Assembly: GCA_030629105.1 (NCBI GenBank)
Contig: DAOVPS010000029.1
Location: forward strand, 1 to 21,135
DNA: 21,135 nucleotides
Direction of reading: 5' to 3'
From: JABLTI01 sp030629105
GTDB taxonomy: Archaea > Asgardarchaeota > Heimdallarchaeia > JABLTI01
In this document: positions 7,015 through 14,692 of the stretch, one piece after another
How the letters are laid out: every line of letters starts with the position of its first letter
Numbering within the stretch: the stretch's first letter is position 1
The notes under the pieces: generated by a model
Told to the model about the DNA's origin: nothing
Databases searched by the model: none
What the model saw: the letters and a program-made list of their open reading frames with translations, nothing else
Made by a program: the position numbers and the translations under genes

Positions 7015-7509
7015 TTAGTCTAGCGCTAATCTCGATGTTGTAGCTGTTTTGGTTTTTGCTTCTATTTCTTCTTCGAATTGATCCTCTGTTAAGAGAGCTT
7101 CTTTTAGTTTCTGCTGGGTTCTTCTTATACGGAATATCGGCATTAGCATACTGGCTATCCCAACGACAGCTAATAGACCTGCAAGTAAATAATTAAAGAT
7201 AGACCCATTAGTAATAGCCATATAGAGAAATGGACCAGATAATAAACCAACAATAGCTGAAAGAAATAAGTGCTTGACTGAAGGTCTACCAGTAAGTGAT
7301 ACTTTCGCGGTTTTTGTTTTAGTTCTTCTCGCGTGAATTTTCATCCAAAAAATTTCACCAAAAACTGTAGCAACACCCATCTCAAGAAATTGTGGATCTT
7401 TTTTAGTTAATGGTTGATCCTTTATCTTTGAATTATTCACTTTTAATTCGAAAAATTTCTCAGTCTTCTTTAATGCTTTATAGGGTGAAAGAGGTGATTC
7501 AAATTCCAT
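7015..7509 (-). CDS. Hypothetical protein with two membrane segments
   Basis: Not recognised (164 aa). Seen: a charged N-terminal part (1-75) with several Lys/Thr-rich stretches, then two hydrophobic segments at about 80-100 (HLFLSAIVGLLSGPFLYMAI) and 104-126 (IFNYLLAGLLAVVGIASMLM). These form a short hairpin. The C-terminus is charged and helix-prone (RRTQQKLKEALLTEDQFEEEIEAK). RIRR flanks the second segment on the C-terminal side and K/H the first on the N-terminal side, so both termini are probably cytoplasmic. Single gene, divergent from the Gfo/Idh gene. No catalytic motif is visible. Confidence 0.6.
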   Translation of the reverse strand: MEFESPLSPYKALKKTEKFFELKVNNSKIKDQPLTKKDPQFLEMGVATVFGEIFWMKIHARRTKTKTAKVSLTGRPSVKHLFLSAIVGLLSGPFLYMAITNGSIFNYLLAGLLAVVGIASMLMPIFRIRRTQQKLKEALLTEDQFEEEIEAKTKTATTSRLALD

Positions 7510-7648
7510 AACGATCAGATCCAGTTGGTAGATTATCTCTAAATAGAAACAATTCTTAGCAATACAAAAACCATTCTATCGTTTTTTTATATCTTTTGAA
7601 GACTTTTAATCTGAAACCTATCGTTGATTTTTCTTAAACTACTAAAGA

Positions 7649-7656
7649 TTTTAAAA
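7649..7656 (+). promoter_or_regulatory. TATA-like box for the Gfo/Idh gene
   Basis: TTTTAAAA lies 39 nt before the ATG at 7696. Expected transcription start is near 7678-7680, leaving a short leader with the SD agagga just before the start codon. Confidence 0.35.
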
Positions 7657-7695
7657 TGAGTAGAAAATAGTAAATCCAATTTCAGAGGAATATCC

Positions 7696-8769
7696 ATGAA
7701 GATAATTGCAATCGTAGGATTAGGAAAGTGGGGAAAGAATCACGTTAGAAATATAGTTCGACTTCAATCCGAAGGTTTTTGTGACAAAGTTGTCATTTGT
7801 GATGCAGATAAGAAACGTCTCGAATCCATTGGTAATGTAAACAATATATCCAATGAGAATAGATATGATGACCTAGACAAATTATTGAAAAACGAAAAAC
7901 TAGCAGGTGCTGTTTTAGCAATTCCAACTGCTATTCATAAGAAAATTGCTTTACAAGTTTTAGAGCATTGTGATATTTTATTAGAGAAACCATTGGCTCC
8001 TACTGTTGAGGAGTGTCAAGAAATTTCTGAAAAAGCAAAGAAATTGAATAGAATTATTCAAGTGGGACATTTAGAAAGATACAATCCTGTTGTTGTTACT
8101 TTGAAAGCATTTCTTGAAAAAGAAAGCACTGAAGATAAGATCATGCATATTACAGGGAGAAGAGTTGGTCCTGGTCCTATGAAGTTGGATAGCAAAGATT
8201 TGGATCCTAATTATCTTGGTTGCGGTCATGATTTTATGGTTCACGACATAGACGTTGTAAATGGTTTAGTTGGAAAGATACCCAAAAAAGTAACTGCTAC
8301 AGCATGCTATATTGAAGGATTCCCCTATGAAGTGGAACTCTTTGCAATATTTGAGTATGAAGGCTTTAAGGGACAAAATACCAATCCCATATTATTTGAT
8401 TGCAGAGCAACTTGGAGGGCTTATCCAAACTTAAAAAGAAGGAAGCTTATTGTTCAAACAACAAAGGATGTTATGACATTAGACTTCATTCTTCAATCAA
8501 TAATTATGGAAAAGGGTTTAGCTCAACATTCGCTAGGTAAAGCATTTTCGGATTATCTTGGAGCTTATAGAGCAACTGAAGTTACAAGCCACTTTCTTGC
8601 TGCTGGGAAAGATCAAGAACCATTATACTTGCAAGACAAAGATTTCCTTTCATGTCTTGATACCAGGAAGAACCCATTGGTTTCAGATAAGGAAGGAACA
8701 GATGCAGTAAAATGTGTAGTAGCAGCCATCGAAGCAGCGAAAACTGGAAAAGCAGTAGAAATTAAGTGA
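7696..8769 (+). CDS. Gfo/Idh/MocA-family NAD(P)-dependent oxidoreductase
   Basis: A 357 aa cytosolic dehydrogenase of the glucose-fructose oxidoreductase / inositol dehydrogenase family, usually acting on sugars, sugar nucleotides or inositols. Seen: an N-terminal Rossmann fold with G8-x-G10-x-x-G13 (VGLGKWG), an acidic residue after strand 2 (VVICDADKKR), AIPTAIHKKIA, and the catalytic E97-K98-P99 motif. The C-terminal alpha/beta domain carries the D-x-x-x-H-D-I-D motif (HDFMVHDID, 178-186). ATG start with SD agagga. It stands alone between a divergent membrane protein and convergent alaS, so the context gives no clue to the substrate. UDP-sugar 3-dehydrogenases are one branch it could belong to. 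Confidence 0.87.
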   Translation: MKIIAIVGLGKWGKNHVRNIVRLQSEGFCDKVVICDADKKRLESIGNVNNISNENRYDDLDKLLKNEKLAGAVLAIPTAIHKKIALQVLEHCDILLEKPLAPTVEECQEISEKAKKLNRIIQVGHLERYNPVVVTLKAFLEKESTEDKIMHITGRRVGPGPMKLDSKDLDPNYLGCGHDFMVHDIDVVNGLVGKIPKKVTATACYIEGFPYEVELFAIFEYEGFKGQNTNPILFDCRATWRAYPNLKRRKLIVQTTKDVMTLDFILQSIIMEKGLAQHSLGKAFSDYLGAYRATEVTSHFLAAGKDQEPLYLQDKDFLSCLDTRKNPLVSDKEGTDAVKCVVAAIEAAKTGKAVEIK

Positions 8770-8809
8770 ATCATAACATAGATCCACTTAGTTTTCCATT
8801 ATTTTTTTT
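8763..8809 (+). terminator. Hairpin plus T-rich run behind the Gfo/Idh gene
   Basis: A 6-bp repeat (taagtg, overlapping the stop codon, and cactta at 8785-8790) is followed by gttttccattattttttt. T-rich runs alone can end archaeal transcripts, so termination here is plausible although the 16-nt loop makes the stem weak. Confidence 0.4.
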
Positions 8810-11573
8810 ACTTTAATTTTTTAATTTGTTCTTTGAACTTATCTAGAGCAGCTGTGAGTTTCTTTGGATTTTTACCGCTTCCTCTTGCAAATTGTGGTTT
8901 TCCTCCACCAGAACCTTCCATGATTTCAGCTACTATCTTGATTAAATCATTACTTGAAGCAGTTTTAGCAGCTTGCTTTCCTGCTCCAACTGTTATGTAT
9001 AATGATTCATTATCTATCAGTAGAATGAACAAATCATCAACTGCCTTAGTCAAGGTAAATACTAGTTGGCTTTGATAATCTGGGTCACTAGTAATCTCTT
9101 CTGCCAGAACCCTAAATTTACCAACTTTCTCTAATTTCTTCTCGAGTAAATTCGATTCCAAAACAGCTTTTTCTTTTTTAAGTTCAAGAATTTCCTTCTT
9201 TTGTGTTTTCCATTCATTGAAGAAACGTTTTGCTGTTCCTGGCAATACTTTTAGTTCAATCCCCCACAAATCTAAAGTTTGCTGCACTATTTTATTTCTT
9301 CGCTGAATTTCTTTTATTGCTGTCTCGCCAGTAACATATTCAAGTCTGACAACACCATCTTGAATTCTTTCAGCACTCAACAGAATGATAGGTCCTACTT
9401 CACCTGTGCTGTTTGCATGTGTTCCCCCACAAGCTTCAATATCAACATCATCAATAGCAACTATTCGAAGATACTTCCCAGGAACAACTCCTCCTTGATA
9501 TATTGTAAAACCATATTGCTTCTCAGCGACATCTCTTAGTAGAGTTTCTTTTGTAATAGGTAGATTGAGATAAACAATTTCATTGGCTCGTTTCTCTATT
9601 TGTTCCAATTGGGCTCGTGTTAAGGAATCATAATGAGTAATATCTAATCGTCCTTTCTCAAGAGTTTTCTCTGCTCCAGCTTGCCAAATATGAGGACCGA
9701 GTACTTCTCTTGCAGCGGCATTAACGATATGAGTTCCAGTATGATGACTCATTAATATCCTTCTTCGATGAGGATCAATGGTACATCGAACTTTCGTTCT
9801 TTTTGTTGGCAAAGGTTTTTCTAAAATGTGAATAATAATTGGGCCAACTTTTCTTACTTCTTTAATTGCCACTCCATCAATAGTTCCTAAATCATGTACT
9901 TGCCCACCAGAGGTTGGGTAGAAACCTGTTTTCTTTAGAATTACAAAATTATCTTTTTGCCAAAGGATTTCTCCATCAAAAGTCATCATTTCATAATCGA
10001 CAATTGTTTCGGGTAAATTATCTGGCAACTTTACATCAAGTTTTTTTGCTAAAGTTTTGGCTAGACTAGTGCGCTCATGAATTGCTGCAAGTTTTGCATA
10101 AAAGTCATCAGGAATACGAATTTCTTTACCTAAATCTTTAGCAACTTCCACAACCATTTCTGGGACAATACCGTTGGAATCGTATAATTTTACAAGTTCT
10201 TCAGTTGAAATTGATTTGGAGGTTTTCAATCTTTTCTCGAGTATTTTTGCCCCTTTTTCTTTTGTTGATTTGTATCGCTTATATTCAATATCAAGAACTT
10301 TCCTAATGATGTCACCATGTTTGGTGTACCCTGGGAATAAATCTTTCAAGTCATCCATATGCCACTTGAATAAATCAAAGACATCAATTTCCCAATCATT
10401 CTCTGCGATAATTGCCCATGTTCTTCTGAGCAAGAATCTTAGATTATATCCTCCTCCAACATTTGAAGGTAAGGCACCATCAGAAATAGCCCATAAAAGA
10501 GAGCGAGTATGATCGATTATTGAATAGACAGATTTCATAGGTTGAATCTCGCGTTTCAAATCATTCGGGTCCATACCAAGTGTTTTTGCAACATCTACCC
10601 AAACCTTTGCAACATCTGTTTCAGTATAATTTAACACTCCACTATATCGAGCATATTTCTTCCAGAAATTCTTGTCGGGCTTAAGACCAACTTCTTTCAG
10701 CACTTTCGGGATAACTGTATCAAAATTCACTTCATATTGTGTTGGAGTACCATTTATCAACCAAGTTGAACGACCAAGTCCTGCGCCCATATCGATAACA
10801 GTAGTAGATAAATCTGTATATGAACCATCAGGTTGAATTTCATAGGTCATATAGACTTGATTTCCTACCTCTAATCCTCTCACGAAAAATTCTAATGAAC
10901 TCCCAAGGTTTCCACCTCCGAGCCACGCATCTTCGTGGTAAACTATTTCTCTAGGATCTAACCCTAATCCAGTTGTTAAATAATCATGAATATATTTTAT
11001 TCCATCTTCTTTAAAGTAGATGAATTTCTTTGGTTTATTGAACACTAATTGTCCAACCATAACAAATGATGTGAAATGCCTTCCTGATAATCCAACATTG
11101 TCCACATCATTAAATCTCAAACAAGGCTGAGGAATTAATACTGGATTTGCAGGTGGATCAACTTCTCCACTAACAACGTGCGGTTGGAAGCCATACACTG
11201 ATGCTTGGACGAATTCAGCATCATCTCTCCAACGGGCAACTATGGGATACCTCGGAATGACTGTATGAGCGTGTTTCTCAAAAATCGGAACCCAAGCTTT
11301 CAGCCAAGTATCAGTGTAATTATATCGTTTACTAGATGGAGGATTATCAATAAAATCATAGGGTAAAAGCCCTTTCTTCAATCGACATTCTGGTTCATCA
11401 CAATAATCCCGTTCTTCCATAGTCCAAAATGCCTTTCCACAAAAAGTACAAATTCCTCTACTAAATCCAAGTTCTCTTAATGATTTAACTGGGTAAAATT
11501 TCTCTGGATTTGTTTTAGATTGTTTTGTAATCTGCTTTTTTAATTGATTAATATCTATTACCAAGGGGTTCAC
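8808..11573 (-). CDS. alaS: Alanyl-tRNA synthetase (archaeal type)
   Basis: Charges tRNA-Ala with alanine and hydrolyses mischarged Ser/Gly-tRNA. 921 aa, full length for archaeal AlaRS. Seen: an N-terminal cysteine cluster (C42-x2-C45...C58-x4-C63); the class II catalytic core with ARWRDDAEFVQASV (113-126), a motif 2-like region and GGGNLG (219-224); the conserved helical part DHTRSLLWAISDGALPSNVGGGYNLRFLLRR (in part, 354-384). The editing domain follows with metal ligands H611-x3-H615 (HTGTH) and C715-GGT-H719. The C-Ala domain has a coiled-coil stretch (790-815) and the GSGGGKPQFARGSG loop (887-900). GTG start; no clear SD, and a TATA-like element (about 11616-11626) suggests a short leader. 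It follows the ribosomal operon but is separated from it by a terminator. Confidence 0.96.
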   Translation of the reverse strand: MNPLVIDINQLKKQITKQSKTNPEKFYPVKSLRELGFSRGICTFCGKAFWTMEERDYCDEPECRLKKGLLPYDFIDNPPSSKRYNYTDTWLKAWVPIFEKHAHTVIPRYPIVARWRDDAEFVQASVYGFQPHVVSGEVDPPANPVLIPQPCLRFNDVDNVGLSGRHFTSFVMVGQLVFNKPKKFIYFKEDGIKYIHDYLTTGLGLDPREIVYHEDAWLGGGNLGSSLEFFVRGLEVGNQVYMTYEIQPDGSYTDLSTTVIDMGAGLGRSTWLINGTPTQYEVNFDTVIPKVLKEVGLKPDKNFWKKYARYSGVLNYTETDVAKVWVDVAKTLGMDPNDLKREIQPMKSVYSIIDHTRSLLWAISDGALPSNVGGGYNLRFLLRRTWAIIAENDWEIDVFDLFKWHMDDLKDLFPGYTKHGDIIRKVLDIEYKRYKSTKEKGAKILEKRLKTSKSISTEELVKLYDSNGIVPEMVVEVAKDLGKEIRIPDDFYAKLAAIHERTSLAKTLAKKLDVKLPDNLPETIVDYEMMTFDGEILWQKDNFVILKKTGFYPTSGGQVHDLGTIDGVAIKEVRKVGPIIIHILEKPLPTKRTKVRCTIDPHRRRILMSHHTGTHIVNAAAREVLGPHIWQAGAEKTLEKGRLDITHYDSLTRAQLEQIEKRANEIVYLNLPITKETLLRDVAEKQYGFTIYQGGVVPGKYLRIVAIDDVDIEACGGTHANSTGEVGPIILLSAERIQDGVVRLEYVTGETAIKEIQRRNKIVQQTLDLWGIELKVLPGTAKRFFNEWKTQKKEILELKKEKAVLESNLLEKKLEKVGKFRVLAEEITSDPDYQSQLVFTLTKAVDDLFILLIDNESLYITVGAGKQAAKTASSNDLIKIVAEIMEGSGGGKPQFARGSGKNPKKLTAALDKFKEQIKKLK

Positions 11574-11615
11574 ACGCTTTTGGATTATCGGATTATTCTT
11601 TTCTCTCGAACTAAT

Positions 11616-11626
11616 GTTTTTAATAT
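11616..11626 (-). promoter_or_regulatory. TATA-like box for alaS
   Basis: On the minus strand it reads ATATTAAAAAC. Transcription would start near 11595, about 22 nt before the GTG. This supports alaS having its own promoter apart from the ribosomal operon. Confidence 0.35.
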
Positions 11627-11690
11627 TTTCTCTTAAACTTTCTGATGATAAATTAGTAATAAATGCACTTTACATTGGCATTTAGTCTCA

Positions 11691-11717
11691 ACAAAAATAA
11701 AATCCCCGATAAATCGG
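11691..11717 (-). terminator. Terminator of the ribosomal protein operon
   Basis: A short perfect dyad (ccgat / atcgg; as RNA a 4-bp stem with a 4-nt loop) lies about 25 nt behind the uL15 stop. On the minus strand it is followed by the U-tract ttttatttttgtt. The combination marks a likely end for the long ribosomal transcript. Confidence 0.5.
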
Positions 11718-11740
11718 AGATAAGAAAAATGCAAGGAAAG

Positions 11741-12181
11741 CTATGATTTAGCTATTTTTGCTAAACCGCCTGCTTTCTTTATTTTTTCTTTTGCAGAAGC
11801 AGAGAAGGATTTAGCAATAACTGTCATTTTTTTAGCTTTACCTTTACCTATAACTTTTGTAACACCCATTTTGGTTGTATCAATTGTAACATCTTTACCT
11901 GTTTTCGTTGCATAGCCTTTCTTTACGAACTCATCGATTTTCTCACTTATTTCGCCGATGTTAATTGCTTTTTGTGGGGGAGATGCTCTAGGTGGTCTAA
12001 CGAAACCTTGACTTCCGAACTTTCGTCCTTCTTTTATGGAGCGCATCCATTCATGACGGGTTGCACCAGCATTACCAACGCCACCTCTGCTACCAGCTTT
12101 CTTGTGACCTTTAGTGACTCCGTACCCATGATGCATGCTTCCTCTTTGTTTTCTTACTTTTCGTTTAAATCTTTGAACCAT
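11741..12181 (-). CDS. rpl15: Ribosomal protein uL15
   Basis: Large-subunit protein uL15 (146 aa), an early assembly protein that penetrates the 23S rRNA core. Seen: the basic Gly-rich N-terminus (VRKQRGSMHHGYGVTKGHKK and SRGGVGNAG), the HEW..SIKEGRKFGSQGF block typical of archaeal uL15, and a C-terminal globular part ending in KIKKAGGLAKI. ATG start with SD-like gtgaggg, 16 nt after the uL30 stop. It is the last gene of the operon; in most archaea secY follows here, but not in this window. Confidence 0.95.
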   Translation of the reverse strand: MVQRFKRKVRKQRGSMHHGYGVTKGHKKAGSRGGVGNAGATRHEWMRSIKEGRKFGSQGFVRPPRASPPQKAINIGEISEKIDEFVKKGYATKTGKDVTIDTTKMGVTKVIGKGKAKKMTVIAKSFSASAKEKIKKAGGLAKIAKS

Positions 12182-12197
12182 TATTATCCCTCACGTT

Positions 12198-12686
12198 TCA
12201 CATCATTCTTGCAAGAAGATCGTTAATCTTCTCACCTCTGTAACCTAAATCACCACCTCTGGTGATGGGGTTTTTGACACTTTTGAAACCTTTTCTTGGA
12301 GGATGTAATCTAAATATAGGTTTTAGACCATCAATATGACGCATGTCTGCTTTACCATCAAATATTGCTGTGATAAATGCAGCTTTGCTTTCAAATTTGT
12401 GTTCTTTCAAGAATTTAATGTCGATTTTCTTATTACCTCTGAGACGACCACGTTTATTAATCAAATCTGATAAAGTTTTTTTGTCGATTTCACCCCAGGT
12501 AACTACATCTTTTAGTTTTTGTAGCATGCCTTTATGAGTGCCATCATCTGGAACAACAACAGCATGATTGGGTCGTGTAAGTCTTATCAATTTAAGAGCA
12601 TGTTTAATAGGTTTAGGTTGATCAACTGTACCTCTGATTCTTACAACTGCTAGTAATCCGGTTTGCTTCTTTGACACTTTATACAC
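12198..12686 (-). CDS. rpl30: Ribosomal protein uL30
   Basis: Large-subunit protein uL30, 162 aa: the archaeal/eukaryotic long form rather than the 60 aa bacterial form. Seen: GLLAVVRIRGTVDQPKPIKH, LRLTRPNHAVVVPDD (the core fold), RGRLRGNKKI, and the archaeal C-terminal extension FRLHPPRKGFKS with ITRGGDLGYRG. Start is GTG at 12686 or GTG at 12677, since both are in frame. The SD-like aaggat is very close to the first and better spaced for the second. Located between uS5 and uL15 as in other archaea. Confidence 0.94.
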   Translation of the reverse strand: MYKVSKKQTGLLAVVRIRGTVDQPKPIKHALKLIRLTRPNHAVVVPDDGTHKGMLQKLKDVVTWGEIDKKTLSDLINKRGRLRGNKKIDIKFLKEHKFESKAAFITAIFDGKADMRHIDGLKPIFRLHPPRKGFKSVKNPITRGGDLGYRGEKINDLLARMM

Positions 12687-12697
12687 ATCCTTGGTTT

Positions 12698-13318
12698 CTA
12701 TCTACCCCAATCTCTAGGGGTCATTATTTTATAAGTAGCCTTTAAAGCTTCAAATGTTGCTTTAGCAAAATTTGGAGTTGTTCTAGTTTCTCCTCTTGTC
12801 TTTGTCCAGATATCAGTGATACCTGCGAGTTCAAAGACAATTTTTCCAACTTTTCCTGCTGCTAAACCTAATCCTTTTGGAGCTGGTTTGGCAATCACAA
12901 CACAGTTTCCAGTTTTACCTCTGGTTTGGAAGGGAATACTATGAGGATCATGGCAGGAACATTCCCAGGAACCACATCCTCTTCTAATTGGGGATAAACG
13001 CAATTTAGCATCAGTTATCGCTTTACGAATAGCTGGGCCAATCTCCTTTGTTTTTGCTTCACCAATGCCAACAAAACCATTTCGGTTGCCTACAGCAACA
13101 CAAGCCTTAAATCTTGATTTCTCACCAGCATCGGTCTGTCTTTGGACAAGATTGATGTTAATTACTTCATCTTCTAGGTTTGAAACTAATGTATCAATAA
13201 TTTGTTCCTCAGAAATCCTTAGTGATTGCTGGAAGATCTCATCTATTGAAGTAATTTCACCTTTTTGTACCATTCGACCGAGTTTTGTTTTTGGTTTCCA
13301 TGCATGTAATTCAGACAT
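12698..13318 (-). CDS. rps5: Ribosomal protein uS5
   Basis: Small-subunit protein uS5 (206 aa), at the mRNA entry side and involved in translational accuracy. Seen: the archaeal N-terminus WKPKTKLGRMV, the double-stranded-RNA-like domain (FKACVAVGNRNGFVGIGEAK), the archaeal/eukaryotic Cys-containing insert RRGCGSWECSCHDPHSIPF, and the C-terminal domain KPAPKGLGLAAG...LAGITDIWTKTRGETRT (in part). ATG start with an SD-like aagtgat in the 6-nt gap behind uL18. Length is normal for archaea and, unlike uL18 next to it, it has no extension. Confidence 0.95.
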   Translation of the reverse strand: MSELHAWKPKTKLGRMVQKGEITSIDEIFQQSLRISEEQIIDTLVSNLEDEVININLVQRQTDAGEKSRFKACVAVGNRNGFVGIGEAKTKEIGPAIRKAITDAKLRLSPIRRGCGSWECSCHDPHSIPFQTRGKTGNCVVIAKPAPKGLGLAAGKVGKIVFELAGITDIWTKTRGETRTTPNFAKATFEALKATYKIMTPRDWGR

Positions 13319-13324
13319 TTTTCA

Positions 13325-14149
13325 TCACTTCTTTGTTTTTGTGCTTGTGGTTTTTTTAACCGTTGAGCTTGTTGTTTTCTTAGGAGTTGTAGTTGGTTTT
13401 TTTGCAGTGGTAGCGGGTTTCTTTGCTGGAGTTGTTGTTTTCTTAGGAGTTGTTTTTGGTTTAGTTGTTGTTGGTTTCTTCTTTGGAGCAGTTTTCGCTT
13501 TGGCTTTTGAAGCTAGATTCTTTTTGTTTCTTGCTCCAAGTTTAGTCTTCAGTGAACCAGAAGCAGATTCTGCATCAATAGCTTTAATTGCAGCTTTGAA
13601 GTATGTTGGTAGACTTTCTGGTTTTGCAGTTGTTTTCTTATAACCTGAAAATTGCTTGTTGTACTTTGCAGCACTTTTCTTCTTTAGTGCGACAGCATAA
13701 TCTGCAATTGTCTTTCCAGTGTAACGATCTTCTGATGGGAAGATAGTCTTATCATGAGGAACCTTTAATCCTGCATGAATAGCACCAGCAAGCATTGCTG
13801 AGATTCTAGTGTCTTTTCGACAAGTATTAATGCCAATATCAAGAATTGCCTCTTTTACTCCTACTGCCTTAGCATATTTACCAGCAAGATAACCTGTTAA
13901 ATAAGCAGAAGGAACATTACCAGTAGCACCTTTCCAGCCATACTTTTTGAGATGCTGTGAACTAGCGTCAACTAGTGTCTCATCACCAATTACTTTGGCT
14001 TGTATGATACTTACTCGTTCATGTTTGTTAGATCTTCTAACAACTAATCGATTCTTTCTTGACCTGAGTAGACGTTTTCGTCTATGGAAATTTGTTTTTC
14101 CTTCTCTTCTTCTTCTAAATTGAACGTGATAACTTGCACCTTTTGCCAT
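13325..14149 (-). CDS. rpl18: Ribosomal protein uL18 with long Lys/Thr-rich C-terminal tail
   Basis: Large-subunit protein uL18, which binds 5S rRNA in the central protuberance. 274 aa, against about 190-200 for usual archaeal uL18. Seen: the archaeal opening YHVQFRRRREGKTNF, ERVSIIQAKVIGDETL, AYLTGYLAGKYA, the nucleotide-turn-like LDIGINTCRKDTRI, and GAIHAGLKVPH. From about residue 197 the protein becomes a low-complexity tail of Lys, Thr, Pro and Ala (for example TTTPKKTTSSTVKKTT). The DNA of the tail contains a 20-nt direct repeat spaced by 63 nt, i.e. in frame. Start: GTG 14158 overlaps the eL19 stop, but ATG 14149 fits the family start (MAKGASYHVQF) and has SD-like gtgatt. Identity firm; the tail's role is unknown. 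Confidence 0.94.
   Translation of the reverse strand: MAKGASYHVQFRRRREGKTNFHRRKRLLRSRKNRLVVRRSNKHERVSIIQAKVIGDETLVDASSQHLKKYGWKGATGNVPSAYLTGYLAGKYAKAVGVKEAILDIGINTCRKDTRISAMLAGAIHAGLKVPHDKTIFPSEDRYTGKTIADYAVALKKKSAAKYNKQFSGYKKTTAKPESLPTYFKAAIKAIDAESASGSLKTKLGARNKKNLASKAKAKTAPKKKPTTTKPKTTPKKTTTPAKKPATTAKKPTTTPKKTTSSTVKKTTSTKTKK
13371..13453. repeat. 20-nt direct repeat in the uL18 tail
   Basis: gttgttttcttaggagttgt occurs at 13371-13390 and again, identical, at 13434-13453. The 63-nt period equals 21 codons, so the reading frame is kept. It points to growth of the tail by in-frame duplication. Confidence 0.8.
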
Positions 14150-14154
14150 CTCAA

Positions 14155-14679
14155 TCACGTACTCCTTTGGGCCTTCTTCGAGCTTGCAACACGGAGTTCA
14201 CGCATAACAGCATCAACTTCTGGTAACTTTCGTTTAGACATTCTGTTATCTTGAATATACATTCGAAGATAGTTTGCTGAACGAAACATTCCTCCTTTTG
14301 CTCGCAAATAGAGCAAACGATAGGTTGCTTTATCGATGAAGTTTTTATCTCGTAATACTTTCAGGTAAGCACGTTGCTTCCTTATTCGATTAATCCATTC
14401 TCTTCTTAGATCAGTTCGAGCAGCTTTTCGTCCTTTTCGACTACCATGCCCTCGTCTTTGTCCTTTAATTCTTTTAATGTGGAGTTCTCGGGCTCTACCT
14501 CGACTGATGCCTTGTATTTTTCTAGCTTTAATAGCACCACTATGAATTAAGGCACGAATATCTCTTCTAGTAAGGGCCATTTGAACTTCATCTGCAGCAT
14601 CAGGATCAATATAAACTCTATTGACTCCTATGCCTAGAATGTCGGCTGCAATGCTTCTTTGTGTTTTCAAATCAGTCAT
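14155..14679 (-). CDS. rpl19e: Ribosomal protein eL19
   Basis: Archaeal/eukaryotic large-subunit protein eL19 (174 aa), absent from bacteria; it lies near the exit tunnel and contributes to an intersubunit bridge. Seen: QRSIAADILGIGVNRVYIDP, the helical RRDIRALIHSGAIKARKIQG, the strongly basic SRGRARELHIKRIKGQRRGHG (in part) and a long C-terminal helix (RREWINRIRKQRAYLKVLRD). ATG start with an SD-like gaggtatgatg formed around the eL32 stop. Normal length, no extension. Confidence 0.95.
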   Translation of the reverse strand: MTDLKTQRSIAADILGIGVNRVYIDPDAADEVQMALTRRDIRALIHSGAIKARKIQGISRGRARELHIKRIKGQRRGHGSRKGRKAARTDLRREWINRIRKQRAYLKVLRDKNFIDKATYRLLYLRAKGGMFRSANYLRMYIQDNRMSKRKLPEVDAVMRELRVASSKKAQRST

Positions 14680-14692
14680 CTTTCATCATACC

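Noticed and set aside
9279..10512. Open frames on the + strand opposite alaS
   Set aside because: They lie fully inside the well-supported AlaRS gene, show no recognisable motifs and have no ribosome binding sites.
13325..13520. T/G-rich repeated sequence considered as a CRISPR or satellite array
   Set aside because: The repeats are irregular, keep the reading frame of uL18 and encode its Lys/Thr tail; there are no unique spacers.
13065..13643. + strand open frame opposite uS5/uL18
   Set aside because: Same antisense artefact of the uL18 tail; the hydrophobic run mirrors lysine and threonine codons.
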